From: Pseudidiomarina taiwanensis
GTDB lineage: Bacteria; Pseudomonadota; Gammaproteobacteria; Enterobacterales; Alteromonadaceae
Length of the DNA stretch: 64,000 nucleotides
Assembly: GCF_003987435.1 (NCBI RefSeq)
Contig: NZ_PIQG01000001.1
Coordinates: forward strand, 62,001 to 126,000
Reading direction: 5' to 3'
Shown here in pieces: positions 9,936 through 19,639 of this stretch. The notes under the pieces were generated by a model. That model was not told the DNA's origin. It worked only from the letters and a program-made list of their open reading frames with translations, and did no database searches. Every line of letters begins with the position of its first letter. Position 1 is the first letter of the stretch. A program made the translations under genes and the position numbers.

Positions 9936-11369
9936 ATGACCAGCACTAATTCGAGCACAGCATCCCGCCGTAAAGCAGAAAATAAGACTTCTGATGCTAA
10001 ACTCGACTCAATCAAACAGCCCCCTCATTCAATCGAGGCCGAGCAATCGGTTCTGGGCGGGCTCATGCTGGATAATGAAGCGTGGGATAGTATTGCCGGT
10101 GAAATCATTGCTGACGATTTTTATCATCGCTCTCATCGACTCATATTCTTGGCGATGCATCGGGTTGCAGAACGTGGACACCCGATCGATCCCGTCACTG
10201 TAGCTGAGGCTCTTGAGCGAACACAGGAGCTCGAGCAGGTCGGAGGATTCGCCTATATCGGGCAAATTGCAAACGACACGCCAAGCGCTGCAAATATTCG
10301 TGTGTACGCACAGATCGTCCGCGAGCGTGCTGTTCTTCGGGAGATGATTGCAGCGGCAAACGAGATCGCAGAGTCGGGTTTCGATACCCAAAATCGCAGC
10401 AGTAGCGAGCTACTGGATCTTGCCGAGAGCAAGGTTTTCCAAATTGCTCAGAAACGTATTCAAGCATCGGAAGGTCCGCAAGCAATTGCACCTATTTTGC
10501 AACGAACCGTTGATCGCATCGACCAATTAAGCCGCTTAAAGAACCATAATGGTGTCACCGGGGCATCGACTGGTTTTTATGACTTAGATACCATGACCGC
10601 CGGTTTACAACCCTCTGACTTGATTATTGTCGCAGCGCGTCCGTCTATGGGTAAAACCACCTTTGCGATGAACCTGTGCGAAAATATTGCGATGCGCAGT
10701 GATAAGCCGGTTTTAGTGTTTAGTTTGGAAATGCCAGCTGAGCAAATCATGATGCGGATGCTAGCGTCATTGAGCCATGTTGATCAAACTCGGATCCGTA
10801 CCGGTCGCTTGCAAGATGAAGAGTGGTCTCGTATTGCTTCAACCATCAATATCCTCAAAGAGAAAAATAATATTTTTATTGATGATGCATCTGGATTGAC
10901 GCCAACAGAAGTTCGCTCGCGAGCGCGTCGTGTTTATCGAGAGTCAGGCGGTTTATCGATGATCATGGTGGATTATCTGCAACTTATGACTGTGCCTGGA
11001 ATGGCAGACAATCGGACCCTCGAGATCGCTGAAATTTCACGTTCCTTGAAAGCACTTGCGAAAGAGCTCGAGGTTCCAGTTGTTGCCTTGTCTCAGTTGA
11101 ACCGGTCGTTGGAGCAACGAGCAGACAAACGACCTGTTAACTCTGACTTGCGTGAATCTGGCTCAATTGAGCAGGATGCTGATGTCATCATGTTTATTTA
11201 TCGTGACGAGGTCTATCATCCAGAAACGGAGCAGAAAGGAATTGCGGAAGTCATTATCGGGAAACAGCGGAATGGTCCAATCGGCCGCATCAACTTGAAA
11301 TTCCAAGGCCATCTATCGCGGTTTGATAATTTGGCGAAAAGCGAGCCAGGAGATGGGCCTGATTACTAA
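9936..11369 (+). CDS. dnaB: Replicative DNA helicase DnaB
   Basis: DnaB is the hexameric 5'-to-3' helicase of the replication fork. The 477-residue protein has the N-terminal primase-interacting domain (about 27-130, starting PPHSIEAEQSVLGGLMLD), a linker, and the RecA-like domain with Walker A ARPSMGKTTFAMN (near 232), Walker B IMVDYLQLM (near 345), and the LSQLNRSLEQR and LRESGSIEQDADVIMF motifs. No intein is present. The start ATG at 9936 has a GAGAG site. Confidence 0.97.
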   Translation: MTSTNSSTASRRKAENKTSDAKLDSIKQPPHSIEAEQSVLGGLMLDNEAWDSIAGEIIADDFYHRSHRLIFLAMHRVAERGHPIDPVTVAEALERTQELEQVGGFAYIGQIANDTPSAANIRVYAQIVRERAVLREMIAAANEIAESGFDTQNRSSSELLDLAESKVFQIAQKRIQASEGPQAIAPILQRTVDRIDQLSRLKNHNGVTGASTGFYDLDTMTAGLQPSDLIIVAARPSMGKTTFAMNLCENIAMRSDKPVLVFSLEMPAEQIMMRMLASLSHVDQTRIRTGRLQDEEWSRIASTINILKEKNNIFIDDASGLTPTEVRSRARRVYRESGGLSMIMVDYLQLMTVPGMADNRTLEIAEISRSLKALAKELEVPVVALSQLNRSLEQRADKRPVNSDLRESGSIEQDADVIMFIYRDEVYHPETEQKGIAEVIIGKQRNGPIGRINLKFQGHLSRFDNLAKSEPGDGPDY

Positions 11370-11387
11370 AGCAGGCGGACTAAGGCT

Positions 11388-11831
11388 CTAGCTCGCGCAG
11401 TTCTTGCATAGGCCATGGGCTTCGATGGTCTGCGACTCAACGATGAAGCCTTGTGCTTCAGCTTGCTTCTTCAGCGCCTCATAAACCCCATCTGACTGAA
11501 TCTCTTGGACGTCACCACATTGCTGACAAATCAACATCTGCACCGGGTGTTGGTGATCAAAATGACTACAAAGAACATAACTATTCGAAGAGGTTATTTT
11601 GTGGACAAACCCCTGCTCCTGCAGAAAGTCGAGAGCACGGTAAATAGTCGGTGGTTTTGCATTAGGGACCGCACCTTTCAGCTTATCAAGCAATTCATAC
11701 GCACCGATTGCGCCTGTTTCTGAAGCGAGTAACTCGAATACCTCGCGCCGTGCAGGGGTCATTCGTGCTCCCCGCTTGGCACAAAGTTGCTCGGCTTTAT
11801 GAATTAATCGATTAATTTCTTTTGTCGTCAT
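11388..11831 (-). CDS. zur: Fur-family transcriptional repressor, probably Zur
   Basis: The 147-residue protein has an N-terminal winged helix (about 1-85; RMTPARREVFELLA, PPTIYRALDFLQEQGFVHKI) and a C-terminal dimerisation domain with His/Cys metal ligands (SHFDHQHPVQMLICQQC) and a terminal CKNC pair. CQQC plus CKNC is the structural zinc site. The early HKAEQLCAKRG segment resembles E. coli Zur more than Fur, so zinc is the likely effector; this is inference. The frame runs on to 12089 but crosses the divergent amidase; the Met at 11831 gives the family length. No zinc-transport gene is adjacent. Confidence 0.85.
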   Translation of the reverse strand: MTTKEINRLIHKAEQLCAKRGARMTPARREVFELLASETGAIGAYELLDKLKGAVPNAKPPTIYRALDFLQEQGFVHKITSSNSYVLCSHFDHQHPVQMLICQQCGDVQEIQSDGVYEALKKQAEAQGFIVESQTIEAHGLCKNCAS

Positions 11832-11903
11832 GAGGCAAAGTTTAGCATGTGCTGAATGAATGGGATAGAGTACATAAAGTGTCTTATTTTGAGGTGAAAT
11901 ACA

Positions 11904-13460
11904 ATGAAACATTACATCGCAATGGTGATATTTGTCTTGCTCATCATGCCCGTTAGAGCTTCGGCACAAACACCGCCTGACCTGACCGAGGTAAGTATGA
12001 CCGAAATGCGAGAAATGATGTCGACCGGGTCGCTTACCAGCTTGGAGGTTGTAAATTATTACCTGGGTAGAATTCATATGCATAACCAACAGGGAGCAGA
12101 TTTACGCGCGGTCATTTCACTGCTTGATATTGATCAAGCTCGCGCGCTCGCGGTTGAGTTGGATAAAGAGCGGGCCGCAGGCATCAGTCGTGGTCCTTTG
12201 CATGGGATCCCAGTTCTCATTAAGGACAATATTGATACTGCTGACGGACTTGCTAATACTGCGGGTTCGTGGTTGTTACGTGACAACTACCCGAGTGATG
12301 ATGCTTTTATCATCAAACAATTGCGTGCGGCTGGTGCGATTATTCTTGGCAAAGCTAATTTAAGTGAGTGGGCAAACTTTCGCTCAACGGAATCATCCTC
12401 GGGCTGGAGTAGCATGGGTGGACAAACCAAGAACCCTTATGACACGACTCGCAGTCCGTGTGGCTCAAGTTCAGGGTCGGCGGTCGCAGTCAGTGCGAAC
12501 TTTATTGCCGGAGCGGTAGGAACTGAAACTGATGGCTCACTTATTTGTCCTGCGCATATTAATGGCATCGTTTCAATCAAGCCAACTGTAGGTCTGCTCA
12601 GTCGCGACGGCATTATTCCGATCTCACATAGCCAAGATACCGCAGGGCCGATGACGCGAACGGTAGCCGATGCAGCGTTAATGCTTACTGTGATGGCAGG
12701 TTATGACGAGCGTGACGAGCAGAGCTTCGCCAGCTCAATTGATTATACTCAGGCTCTTAAAGAGGACAGCCTTAAAGGCAAAAGGTTAGGTGTGGTGCGT
12801 GACTTGAGCGGCTACCATAGTGGCGTTGATGAACTATTCAATACGCGCTTGGAGCAGCTCCGGGCAGCAGGCGCCATCATAGTTGATGATTTAACCTGGC
12901 CCAATGGACGTCATTGGGATAATGCCGAATTCGAGGTGTTATTGCATGAATTCAAATTTGGACTTGCTGACTATCTTGCTACAACTGATCTGCCGTATCG
13001 ATCTCTTGCTGATTTAATTAGCACCAATCAAACCTATCAAAGTCGAGTTATGCCATGGTTTGGCCAAGAATTATTCCAAATGTCTGAGCAACGTACTGAA
13101 GCAAATGTTGAGCAGTATCTAGCGGCTAAAGAACGTGCGGCAACTGAGGCGGGTGAGAAAAGTATCGATGCACTGCTTGCTGAACATAATTTAGATGCGA
13201 TTGTGGCGCCAAGCGGAGGTCCGGCTTGGAAAATTGACCCTATTACCGGCGATCATTTTCTCGGCTCGTCGAGTGGGGCGCCTGCTGTTGCGGGTTATCC
13301 GCATATAACTGTACCTATGGGGCTAGTCCAGCACTTGCCTGTTGGAATGAGCTTTTTTGCCAGTGCCAAGCAAGAAGCTTTATTGTTCGAGATTGCCTAT
13401 GGCTTTGAGCAACTAACTCAGGCTCGAACAGTGCCCAGCCTGCAACCATTTGGACATTAA
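11904..13460 (+). CDS. Exported amidase of the amidase-signature family
   Basis: The 518-residue protein has a signal peptide (about 1-21, cut after Ala-Ser-Ala). The amidase-signature core follows, with the catalytic Lys in GIPVLIKDNID (near 107), the Gly/Ser-rich block SPCGSSSGSAVAVS containing the cis-Ser (near 190), and the nucleophile Ser in ETDGSLICPAHINGIVSIKP (near 211). Members hydrolyse amide bonds of varied small substrates; the substrate here is unknown. Export separates it from the GatA subunit of glutamyl-tRNA amidotransferase. It diverges from the zur-like gene with 72 bp between. Confidence 0.88.
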   Translation: MKHYIAMVIFVLLIMPVRASAQTPPDLTEVSMTEMREMMSTGSLTSLEVVNYYLGRIHMHNQQGADLRAVISLLDIDQARALAVELDKERAAGISRGPLHGIPVLIKDNIDTADGLANTAGSWLLRDNYPSDDAFIIKQLRAAGAIILGKANLSEWANFRSTESSSGWSSMGGQTKNPYDTTRSPCGSSSGSAVAVSANFIAGAVGTETDGSLICPAHINGIVSIKPTVGLLSRDGIIPISHSQDTAGPMTRTVADAALMLTVMAGYDERDEQSFASSIDYTQALKEDSLKGKRLGVVRDLSGYHSGVDELFNTRLEQLRAAGAIIVDDLTWPNGRHWDNAEFEVLLHEFKFGLADYLATTDLPYRSLADLISTNQTYQSRVMPWFGQELFQMSEQRTEANVEQYLAAKERAATEAGEKSIDALLAEHNLDAIVAPSGGPAWKIDPITGDHFLGSSSGAPAVAGYPHITVPMGLVQHLPVGMSFFASAKQEALLFEIAYGFEQLTQARTVPSLQPFGH

Positions 13461-13487
13461 ATCGGCAAAGATCAACTTGCAAAGTAG

Positions 13488-13509
13488 CGGCTAGTCGTTA
13501 GACTAGCCG
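13488..13509. repeat. Perfect 9-bp inverted repeat before dusA
   Basis: CGGCTAGTC, loop GTTA, GACTAGCCG. It could be a terminator for the amidase gene, but there is no T-run on the plus strand; a regulator site or leader hairpin of dusA is equally possible. Confidence 0.6.
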
Positions 13510-13547
13510 ACCTCTAATAACCGCAAGTGGCCAAAACGAGGAACGCT

Positions 13548-14582
13548 ATGCAGGGCGCATCGCCATATCAGAATAAGCCGTATCTGGCAGTGGCTCCAAT
13601 GCTCGATTGGACGGACCGCCATTGTCGGTATTTCCATCGCTGCTTTACCAAGCAAACGGTGCTTTATACTGAAATGGTCACGACCGGCGCTATTCTATTC
13701 GGCAAGCAGGACTTCCTCGAGTACAACCCTGAAGAGCAGCCAGTGATATTGCAGTTAGGTGGCTCGGATCCGGGGGCTATGGCTGAATGCACCGCAATTG
13801 CCGCTGAACGCGGTTACAACGAAGTCAATATCAATGTCGGTTGTCCCTCTGATCGGGTTCAAAATGGCTCGTTCGGTGCTTGCTTGATGGCCGAACCAGA
13901 GACCGTTGCAGCCTGCGTGAAGGCAATGCGCGCAGCGGCCGATATTCGGGTGTCTGTGAAGACGCGGCTGGGCATTGACGAGCATGACTCAGATGAATTT
14001 TTGCAAGCGTTTATTGAGCCTGTCATGGCTGCTGGGTGCGAGTATTTCACTTTGCACGCCAGAACAGCTTGGCTTAAAGGGCTGAGCCCAAAACAGAACC
14101 GTGAAGTCCCACCGCTACAGTATGATCGCGTCTACCGCATGAAGGAACGCTATCCTAACCTGCATATCACCATCAATGGTGGGATCAAGACTATGGCTGA
14201 CATTGAGCATCACCTGCAGTTTGTTGATGGCGTGATGATTGGGCGAGAGGCTTATCAAAATCCTGAGTTACTCGGCCAGTTTGATGGCCTGTTTGATCCC
14301 AATCATCAGCCTGTTGCATCTGAGCAAGTTATCGCTCAGATGATTCCCTATATCGAACAGCACATCAAGAAAGGTGGTAGGGCATGGCATGTGCTGCGGC
14401 ATATGTTGGGCTTGTTTAACGGGCAGCCGGGCGCGAAACGTTGGCGACAAATATTGAGTCAACGTGGTCCTCAGGCAGTTTCTGTTAATGATTTATTCGC
14501 CGAGGCGCTTGCGGAAGTCCAAGTTGCGCGTGATAAATTTCACCAATTTATGCGTGAACAGACGACTTACGGCGCTGAATAA
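13548..14582 (+). CDS. dusA: tRNA-dihydrouridine(20/20a) synthase DusA
   Basis: DusA is an FMN- and NADPH-dependent enzyme that reduces U20/U20a in the D-loop of tRNA. The 344-residue TIM-barrel protein shows [19 protein letters not shown] at the N-terminus, [21 protein letters not shown]-type core with the catalytic Cys in GACLM (near 113), and [14 protein letters not shown] with KTRLG, all diagnostic of DusA. A GTG at 13527 is in frame, but the ATG at 13548 has AGGA six bases upstream and matches the family length. A sigma-54 promoter lies directly downstream. Confidence 0.96.
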   Translation: [344 protein letters not shown]

Positions 14583-14652
14583 CTCTCTCACGAAAACTTC
14601 AGCTAAATAATAAACATCATTTAAATCAGTGTTTTATATTTATTTTTAAAAG

Positions 14653-14669
14653 TTGGCACAACCTTTGCT
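14653..14669 (+). promoter_or_regulatory. Sigma-54 (RpoN) promoter
   Basis: TTGGCAC at 14653-14659, five bases, then TTGCT at 14665-14669: a full match to the -24/-12 consensus TGGCAC-N5-TTGCW with GG and GC exactly 10 bases apart. The expected start site is about 14680, 50 bases before the 88-residue gene at 14730. Upstream (14590-14650) is very AT-rich, suitable for IHF, and holds an imperfect dyad at 14612-14634 (AAACATCATTT / AAATCAGTGTTT) that could bind an enhancer-binding activator. Confidence 0.85.
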
Positions 14670-14729
14670 TATTTCATAACGACTCCAGCAAGCAGTACGG
14701 AGTAAACAATCGTAAATAGGAGATTCGTT

Positions 14730-14996
14730 ATGAAAGCGTCAATTGTTATCGTTACTGCATTCGTTGCCTCGGTTGCCTCTGCACCAAGTTTAGCGAGCAA
14801 AGCAGATATTGAAAAAACTATGAGTTCAGCCATTGCTGCGCAAGTTCAAGTTATTCAGACTGAAATTGTTGCAGCGACCAAAAATGCTTTGGATGAGACG
14901 GTTGAGTCTTGGAAGCAAGCATTTGTGGATACAGATGAAGACATGATCGAGGTCGCAGCAGTAGCTGAAGCTAATGCAAATGCCGATATCGATTAA
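14730..14996 (+). CDS. Small exported protein under sigma-54 control, unknown
   Basis: Not recognised. The 88-residue protein starts at an ATG with AGGAG seven bases upstream. It has a signal peptide (hydrophobic 4-16, Ala-rich) with likely cleavage after Ala-Ser near residue 22. The mature part, about 65 residues, is predicted helical and amphipathic (ADIEKTMSSAIAAQVQ...), then strongly acidic (DTDEDMIEV) and ends in Ala/Asn/Asp. There is no Cys and no PEP-CTERM-type tail. It is the first gene after the sigma-54 promoter and is followed 15 bp later by a 36-residue membrane peptide, so the two likely form an envelope-stress operon. Confidence 0.75.
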   Translation: MKASIVIVTAFVASVASAPSLASKADIEKTMSSAIAAQVQVIQTEIVAATKNALDETVESWKQAFVDTDEDMIEVAAVAEANANADID

Positions 14997-15011
14997 GTGG
15001 GGGCTGCACAA

Positions 15012-15122
15012 ATGTTCTCGATGTTTCCACTAATATTAATGGTCATTGCACCTGTGGTAGGAATTGCAGTCGCAGGTGCTTTTTTTGCGCTTCCGCTAAT
15101 GTTTGGAAGTAACAATAGCTGA
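15012..15122 (+). CDS. 36-residue hydrophobic membrane peptide
   Basis: A frame too short for normal gene callers: ATG 15012 to TGA 15122, encoding MFSMFPLILMVIAPVVGIAV and then a second hydrophobic stretch ending MFGSNNS. It is nearly all hydrophobic with Gly/Pro, consistent with one long or two short membrane helices. It follows the 88-residue exported protein by 15 bp with GGGGGC upstream as a weak ribosome site. In enterics the hydrophobic PspG is encoded after dusA from a sigma-54 promoter; this peptide is much shorter and homology is not claimed. Confidence 0.5.
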   Translation: MFSMFPLILMVIAPVVGIAVAGAFFALPLMFGSNNS

Positions 15123-15193
15123 TGCCTGAAGCGAGACGCTGTGATACGCTATGAGTTCAAGAATAACAACTCAAGTTAGCGAGGAGCAGTTTG

Positions 15194-16393
15194 GTGAAAA
15201 AGCAATTTTTAATCGGTCTCGTGAGTGCACTCTGTGTGACTCAGACTATCGCAAACGAGCCGTATCAGGCGAGTGAGAGAGCGATCCGTATCGCCCAAGA
15301 AAACCTGCTAATTGATACCCATATTGATGTCCCTTATCGACTCAACGACGACTGGGAAGATGTCACGGTTGCAACCGAGCGTGGCGATTTTGATTACCCA
15401 AGAGCCGTTGCCGGTGGTCTTAATGTCCCCTTTATGTCGATTTATATTCCTGCGCAATTAGAGCAAACTCCGGGAGCGAGTAAGCAACTTGCGCATCAAT
15501 TGATTGATGGCATGGAAGCACTTGCCTATCGTGCTCCGCATAAATTTGCGCTAGCGGCAAGTCCAGATCAGGTTGTGCAGCAACAACAGCGTGGAGTGAT
15601 CTCGATTGCTCTGGGGATGGAAAATGGCTCACCTATTGAGGGTGATCTCAATAACCTTTACACCTTCTATAATCGTGGTATCCGGTATATTACCCTCGCG
15701 CACTCCCTATCAAACCATATTTCAGATTCATCTTACGATATTCGTAAGCAATGGGGTGGGCTAAGCCCATTTGGTAAAACCCTCGTTGCTGAAATGAATA
15801 AGCTTGGCGTGATGGTTGATATTTCCCATGTTTCTGATGATGCGTTTTGGCAAGTTCTCGAAATCTCAAAAGTTCCAGTGATTGCTTCGCATTCATCTTT
15901 ACGCCGATATACCCCAGGCTTTGAGCGCAACATGAGCGATGAGATGATCAAAGGGCTAGCCGACAATGGCGGTATCATCATGATTAACTTTGGGTCATCG
16001 TTCGTCACTCAGCAAGCCAATCGCTACCGCGCGATGCTTAAGCGTAAAGCGGATGCCATTATTGAACAATATGGTGAAGAGTCTGCCGAAGCGAAGCAGG
16101 CCCTAGCTGAAATGGAAGCGAAAAACCCATACCCATTCGCGACCCTAGATCAAGTCCTCGATCATATTGACCATGTTGTTGACTTGGTCGGTATCGACTA
16201 TGTTGGGATTGGCTCTGACTATGATGGTGTAGGTGATTCACTACCCGTTGGCTTGAAAGATGTATCGACCTATCCCAATTTGGTAGAAGGTTTACTGCAG
16301 CGAAATTATTCAGAAGCCGATATTAAAAAGATCTTAGGTCAAAACTTTATGCGAGTGTGGCGAGAAGTTGAAGAGTACGCAGCAAAGCACTAA
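15194..16393 (+). CDS. Exported membrane dipeptidase (M19, renal dipeptidase family)
   Basis: A zinc dipeptidase cleaving dipeptides, probably in the periplasm. The 399-residue protein has a signal peptide (about 1-20, cut after Ala-Asn). M19 metal-site signatures are present: LIDTHIDVPYRL (near 35), a Glu in LGMENGSPI (near 138), SHSLSNHISDSS-like LAHSLSNH (near 176), MVDISHVSDDAF and VIASHSSLR (near 215-240), and GIGSDYDGV (near 340). TTG 15191 is possible, but GTG 15194 has better spacing to GAGGAG. It fits a peptide-degrading lifestyle with pepA and the amidases. Confidence 0.9.
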   Translation: MKKQFLIGLVSALCVTQTIANEPYQASERAIRIAQENLLIDTHIDVPYRLNDDWEDVTVATERGDFDYPRAVAGGLNVPFMSIYIPAQLEQTPGASKQLAHQLIDGMEALAYRAPHKFALAASPDQVVQQQQRGVISIALGMENGSPIEGDLNNLYTFYNRGIRYITLAHSLSNHISDSSYDIRKQWGGLSPFGKTLVAEMNKLGVMVDISHVSDDAFWQVLEISKVPVIASHSSLRRYTPGFERNMSDEMIKGLADNGGIIMINFGSSFVTQQANRYRAMLKRKADAIIEQYGEESAEAKQALAEMEAKNPYPFATLDQVLDHIDHVVDLVGIDYVGIGSDYDGVGDSLPVGLKDVSTYPNLVEGLLQRNYSEADIKKILGQNFMRVWREVEEYAAKH

Positions 16394-16398
16394 GGCTG

Positions 16399-16426
16399 TT
16401 GCTTTTCTTCAATTTCCGTGTATAAT
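16399..16426 (+). promoter_or_regulatory. Promoter of the S10 ribosomal operon
   Basis: TTGCTT at 16399-16404, a 16-base spacer and a perfect TATAAT at 16421-16426, followed by a GC-rich discriminator (TCGCGGCC), the pattern of growth-rate-controlled ribosomal promoters. Confidence 0.75.
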
Positions 16427-16432
16427 TCGCGG

Positions 16433-16899
<467 letters not shown>

Positions 16900-16937
16900 G
16901 CGGGCAGTAATAGGATTACACACGAGAGGTTTTAACA

Positions 16938-17582
16938 ATGGCTATTGGTCTAGTCGGTCGTAAAGTAGGAATGACGCGTGTCTTCCAAGAAGACGGCGCT
17001 TCTGTACCTGTTACTGTGATCGAAGTGACAGCAAACCGTGTGACTCAGGTAAAAACTGAGGACACCGACGGCTATCGTGCGCTTCAAGTAACAACAGGTG
17101 AGAAGAAAGCGAACCGTGTAACAAAACCACTTGCTGGTCACTTTGCGAAAGCAGGTGTTGAAGCAGGTCGTGGTCTCTGGGAATTCCGCCTAGAAGACGG
17201 CGAAGGTGAAGAGTTTACAGTTGGTTCTGAAATCACTGTCGATATTTTCGCAGACACCAAGAAAGTAGACGTTACTGGCACTTCGAAAGGTAAAGGTTTC
17301 CAAGGTGCTGTTAAGCGTTGGAATTTCCGCACCCAAGACGCAACCCATGGTAACTCGTTGTCGCATCGTGCGCCGGGTTCTATCGGTCAGAACCAGTCTC
17401 CGGGTCGGGTATTCAAAGGCAAGAAAATGGCAGGCCAGATGGGTAACAAACAAGTCACAGTGCAAACACTTGACATCGTTCGCGTTGACGCAGAGCGCGG
17501 TTTGTTGCTAGTTCGCGGCGCTGTCCCTGGTGCTACTGGTGGCGATGTAATCGTCAAGCCAGCAGTCAAGGCTAAGGCGTAA
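16938..17582 (+). CDS. rplC: 50S ribosomal protein uL3
   Basis: The 214-residue protein starts [20 protein letters not shown] and carries [17 protein letters not shown] and the [20 protein letters not shown] segment that reaches toward the peptidyl transferase centre; in E. coli the Gln here (GQNQ) is methylated by PrmB. ATG 16938 has GAGAGG upstream. Confidence 0.98.
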   Translation: MAIGLVGRKVGMTRVFQEDGASVPVTVIEVTANRVTQVKTEDTDGYRALQVTTGEKKANRVTKPLAGHFAKAGVEAGRGLWEFRLEDGEGEEFTVGSEITVDIFADTKKVDVTGTSKGKGFQGAVKRWNFRTQDATHGNSLSHRAPGSIGQNQSPGRVFKGKKMAGQMGNKQVTVQTLDIVRVDAERGLLLVRGAVPGATGGDVIVKPAVKAKA

Positions 17583-17600
17583 CGTCCGAGGAGAATGGTG

Positions 17601-18206
17601 ATGGAATTAACATTAAAAGACGCAAAAGGCGCTCTTGAAGTTTCCGAAGCTACTTTTGGACGTGAGTTCAACGAAGCTTTGGTTCATCAGGTCGTCGTTG
17701 CTTATGCAGCGGGCGCACGTCAGGGCACCAAAGCGCAGAAGACGCGCTCAGAAGTGTCAGGTGGTGGTAAGAAGCCATGGCGTCAAAAAGGTACAGGTCG
17801 CGCGCGTGCGGGTACAATTCGTAGCCCAATCTGGCGTAGCGGTGGTACCACTTTCGCAGCGAAGCCGCGTAGCTTCGAGCAGAAAGTAAACAAAAAAATG
17901 TATCGTGGCGCACTCAAGAGCATTCTCTCTGAGTTAGTTCGCCAAGATCGCCTCGTAGTTGTTGAAAAGTTTGCGGTTGAATCACCAAAAACTAAACAAC
18001 TTGCTGCGAAGCTCAAAGAAATGGAGTTGAACGATGTTTTGATCGTCACTTCAGAAGTGGATGAGAACTTGTTCTTAGCGGCTCGCAACTTGCACAAAGT
18101 TGACGTTCGTGACGTGCAAGGTATCGACCCTGTGAGCCTCGTTGCATTCGAGAAGGTGTTGATGACTGCTGATGCAGTTAAGCAGCTTGAGGAGAAATTA
18201 TCATGA
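17601..18206 (+). CDS. rplD: 50S ribosomal protein uL4
   Basis: uL4 lines the exit tunnel and, in E. coli, represses its own operon through the S10 leader. The 201-residue protein has the loop [18 protein letters not shown] that extends into the tunnel. Met codons occur at 17595 and 17601; only the latter is properly spaced from GAGGAG and gives the E. coli length ([10 protein letters not shown]). It overlaps rplW by four bases. Confidence 0.98.
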   Translation: MELTLKDAKGALEVSEATFGREFNEALVHQVVVAYAAGARQGTKAQKTRSEVSGGGKKPWRQKGTGRARAGTIRSPIWRSGGTTFAAKPRSFEQKVNKKMYRGALKSILSELVRQDRLVVVEKFAVESPKTKQLAAKLKEMELNDVLIVTSEVDENLFLAARNLHKVDVRDVQGIDPVSLVAFEKVLMTADAVKQLEEKLS

Positions 18207-18505
18207 TGCGCGAAGAACGTTTGCTGCAAGTAATCTTGGCTCCTCACGTTTCTGAAAAGTCGACTATGACTGCAGAAACGTCAAACACGATTGTCTTCAA
18301 AGTTGCAAAAGACGCAGCTAAAGCTGAAATCAAAGCAGCAGTTGAAAAACTGTTCGAAGTTGAAGTTGAAGCTGTGCGCACGGTTAACGTGAAAGGCAAA
18401 ACGAAACGTACTGGTCTGCGCTTTGGTAAGCGTAGTGACTGGAAGAAAGCGTATGTCACCCTTAAAGAAGGTGCTGACATCGACTTCGTCGGCGGCGCTG
18501 AGTAA
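18203..18505 (+). CDS. rplW: 50S ribosomal protein uL23
   Basis: The 100-residue protein reads [20 protein letters not shown] and ends [14 protein letters not shown]...DFVGGAE, almost identical in layout to E. coli L23, the docking site at the tunnel exit for SRP and trigger factor. Starts within the rplD stop (ATGATG). Confidence 0.98.
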   Translation: MMREERLLQVILAPHVSEKSTMTAETSNTIVFKVAKDAAKAEIKAAVEKLFEVEVEAVRTVNVKGKTKRTGLRFGKRSDWKKAYVTLKEGADIDFVGGAE

Positions 18506-18519
18506 TAGGAGGAATTCAC

Positions 18520-19344
18520 ATGGCATTAGTTAAGTGTAAGCCTACATCTCCAGGTCGTCGCCACGTCGTTAAAGTGGTTAACGAAGACCTGTACAAAGGC
18601 AAGCCTTACGCCCCGTTGTTGGATAAAAACAACAAGAAAGGTGGCCGTAATAACAATGGTCGCATTACAGTTCGTCATATCGGTGGTGGGCATAAGCATC
18701 ACTACCGTATCGTCGACTTTAAGCGCGATAAAGATGGTATCCCTGCAAAGGTTGAGCGTTTGGAATATGATCCAAACCGTTCGGCGAACATCGCTCTTGT
18801 GCTTTATGCCGATGGTGAGCGTCGTTACATCCTTGCTCCGAAAGGTTTGAAAGTAGGTGATCCAATTCAATCAGGTTCAGATGCACCGATCAAAGCAGGT
18901 AATACCTTGCCATTGCGCAATATTCCTGTTGGTTCTGTGGTTCACGCGATTGAAATGAAGCCGGGTAAAGGCGCACAGCTAGCACGTTCAGCTGGTGCTT
19001 ATGTCCAGCTATTGGCTCGCGATGGCGCGTACGCAACAGTCCGTCTACGTTCTGGCGAAGTTCGTCGGATCTTAGCTGATTGTCGTGCAACTATCGGTGA
19101 AGTCGGTAACGCTGAGCACATGCTCCGTCAATTGGGTAAAGCTGGTGCAACGCGCTGGCGTGGTGTTCGCCCGACCGTTCGCGGTGTGGCAATGAACCCA
19201 GTTGATCACCCGCATGGTGGTGGTGAAGGCCGTACCTCTGGTGGTCGTCATCCGGTTACTCCATGGGGTACACCGACTAAGGGTTATAAGACCCGTAAAA
19301 ACAAGCGTACTGATAAGTTCATCGTACGTCGTCGCAACAAATAA
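18520..19344 (+). CDS. rplB: 50S ribosomal protein uL2
   Basis: The 274-residue basic protein starts [17 protein letters not shown] and has the conserved [10 protein letters not shown]-type core and the C-terminal [27 protein letters not shown] motif near the peptidyl transferase centre, including the essential His in HPHGG. ATG follows AGGAGG. Confidence 0.98.
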   Translation: MALVKCKPTSPGRRHVVKVVNEDLYKGKPYAPLLDKNNKKGGRNNNGRITVRHIGGGHKHHYRIVDFKRDKDGIPAKVERLEYDPNRSANIALVLYADGERRYILAPKGLKVGDPIQSGSDAPIKAGNTLPLRNIPVGSVVHAIEMKPGKGAQLARSAGAYVQLLARDGAYATVRLRSGEVRRILADCRATIGEVGNAEHMLRQLGKAGATRWRGVRPTVRGVAMNPVDHPHGGGEGRTSGGRHPVTPWGTPTKGYKTRKNKRTDKFIVRRRNK

Positions 19345-19360
19345 GAGTTGAGGATTTAAC

Positions 19361-19639
19361 ATGCCACGTTCTCTTAAAAAAGGTCCATTTATCGACCTTC
19401 ACCTATTGAATAAGGTGGAGAAAGCGTTGGAAGCCGGGGACAAGAAGCCTATTAAAACTTGGTCTCGTCGTTCAATGATTATCCCTGATATGATCGGCTT
19501 AACTATCGCTGTTCATAACGGTCGCCAGCACGTACCAGTTTTCGTTACTGACGAAATGATTGGTCACAAGCTTGGTGAATTCGCACCAACCCGTACTTAT
19601 CGCGGCCACGCTGCTGATAAGAAAGCTAAGAAGCGCTAA
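19361..19639 (+). CDS. rpsS: 30S ribosomal protein uS19
   Basis: The 92-residue protein starts [16 protein letters not shown] and contains [22 protein letters not shown] and [16 protein letters not shown], the S19 signature in the small-subunit head. Spacing to neighbours is 16 and 11 bp. Confidence 0.98.
   Translation: MPRSLKKGPFIDLHLLNKVEKALEAGDKKPIKTWSRRSMIIPDMIGLTIAVHNGRQHVPVFVTDEMIGHKLGEFAPTRTYRGHAADKKAKKR

Noticed and set aside
11832-12089. N-terminal extension of the zur-like gene
   Set aside because: It would run through the divergent promoter and into the amidase signal peptide; the shorter start matches Fur-family length.
14730-14996. PEP-CTERM or sortase-type sorting signal on the small exported protein
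   Set aside because: Sigma-54 promoters often precede PEP-CTERM genes, but the C-terminus is Ala/Asn/Asp without PEP motif, membrane helix or basic tail.
17783-18247. 154-residue antisense frame in rplD/rplW
   Set aside because: Opposite strand of strongly conserved ribosomal genes; long frame arises from codon bias.
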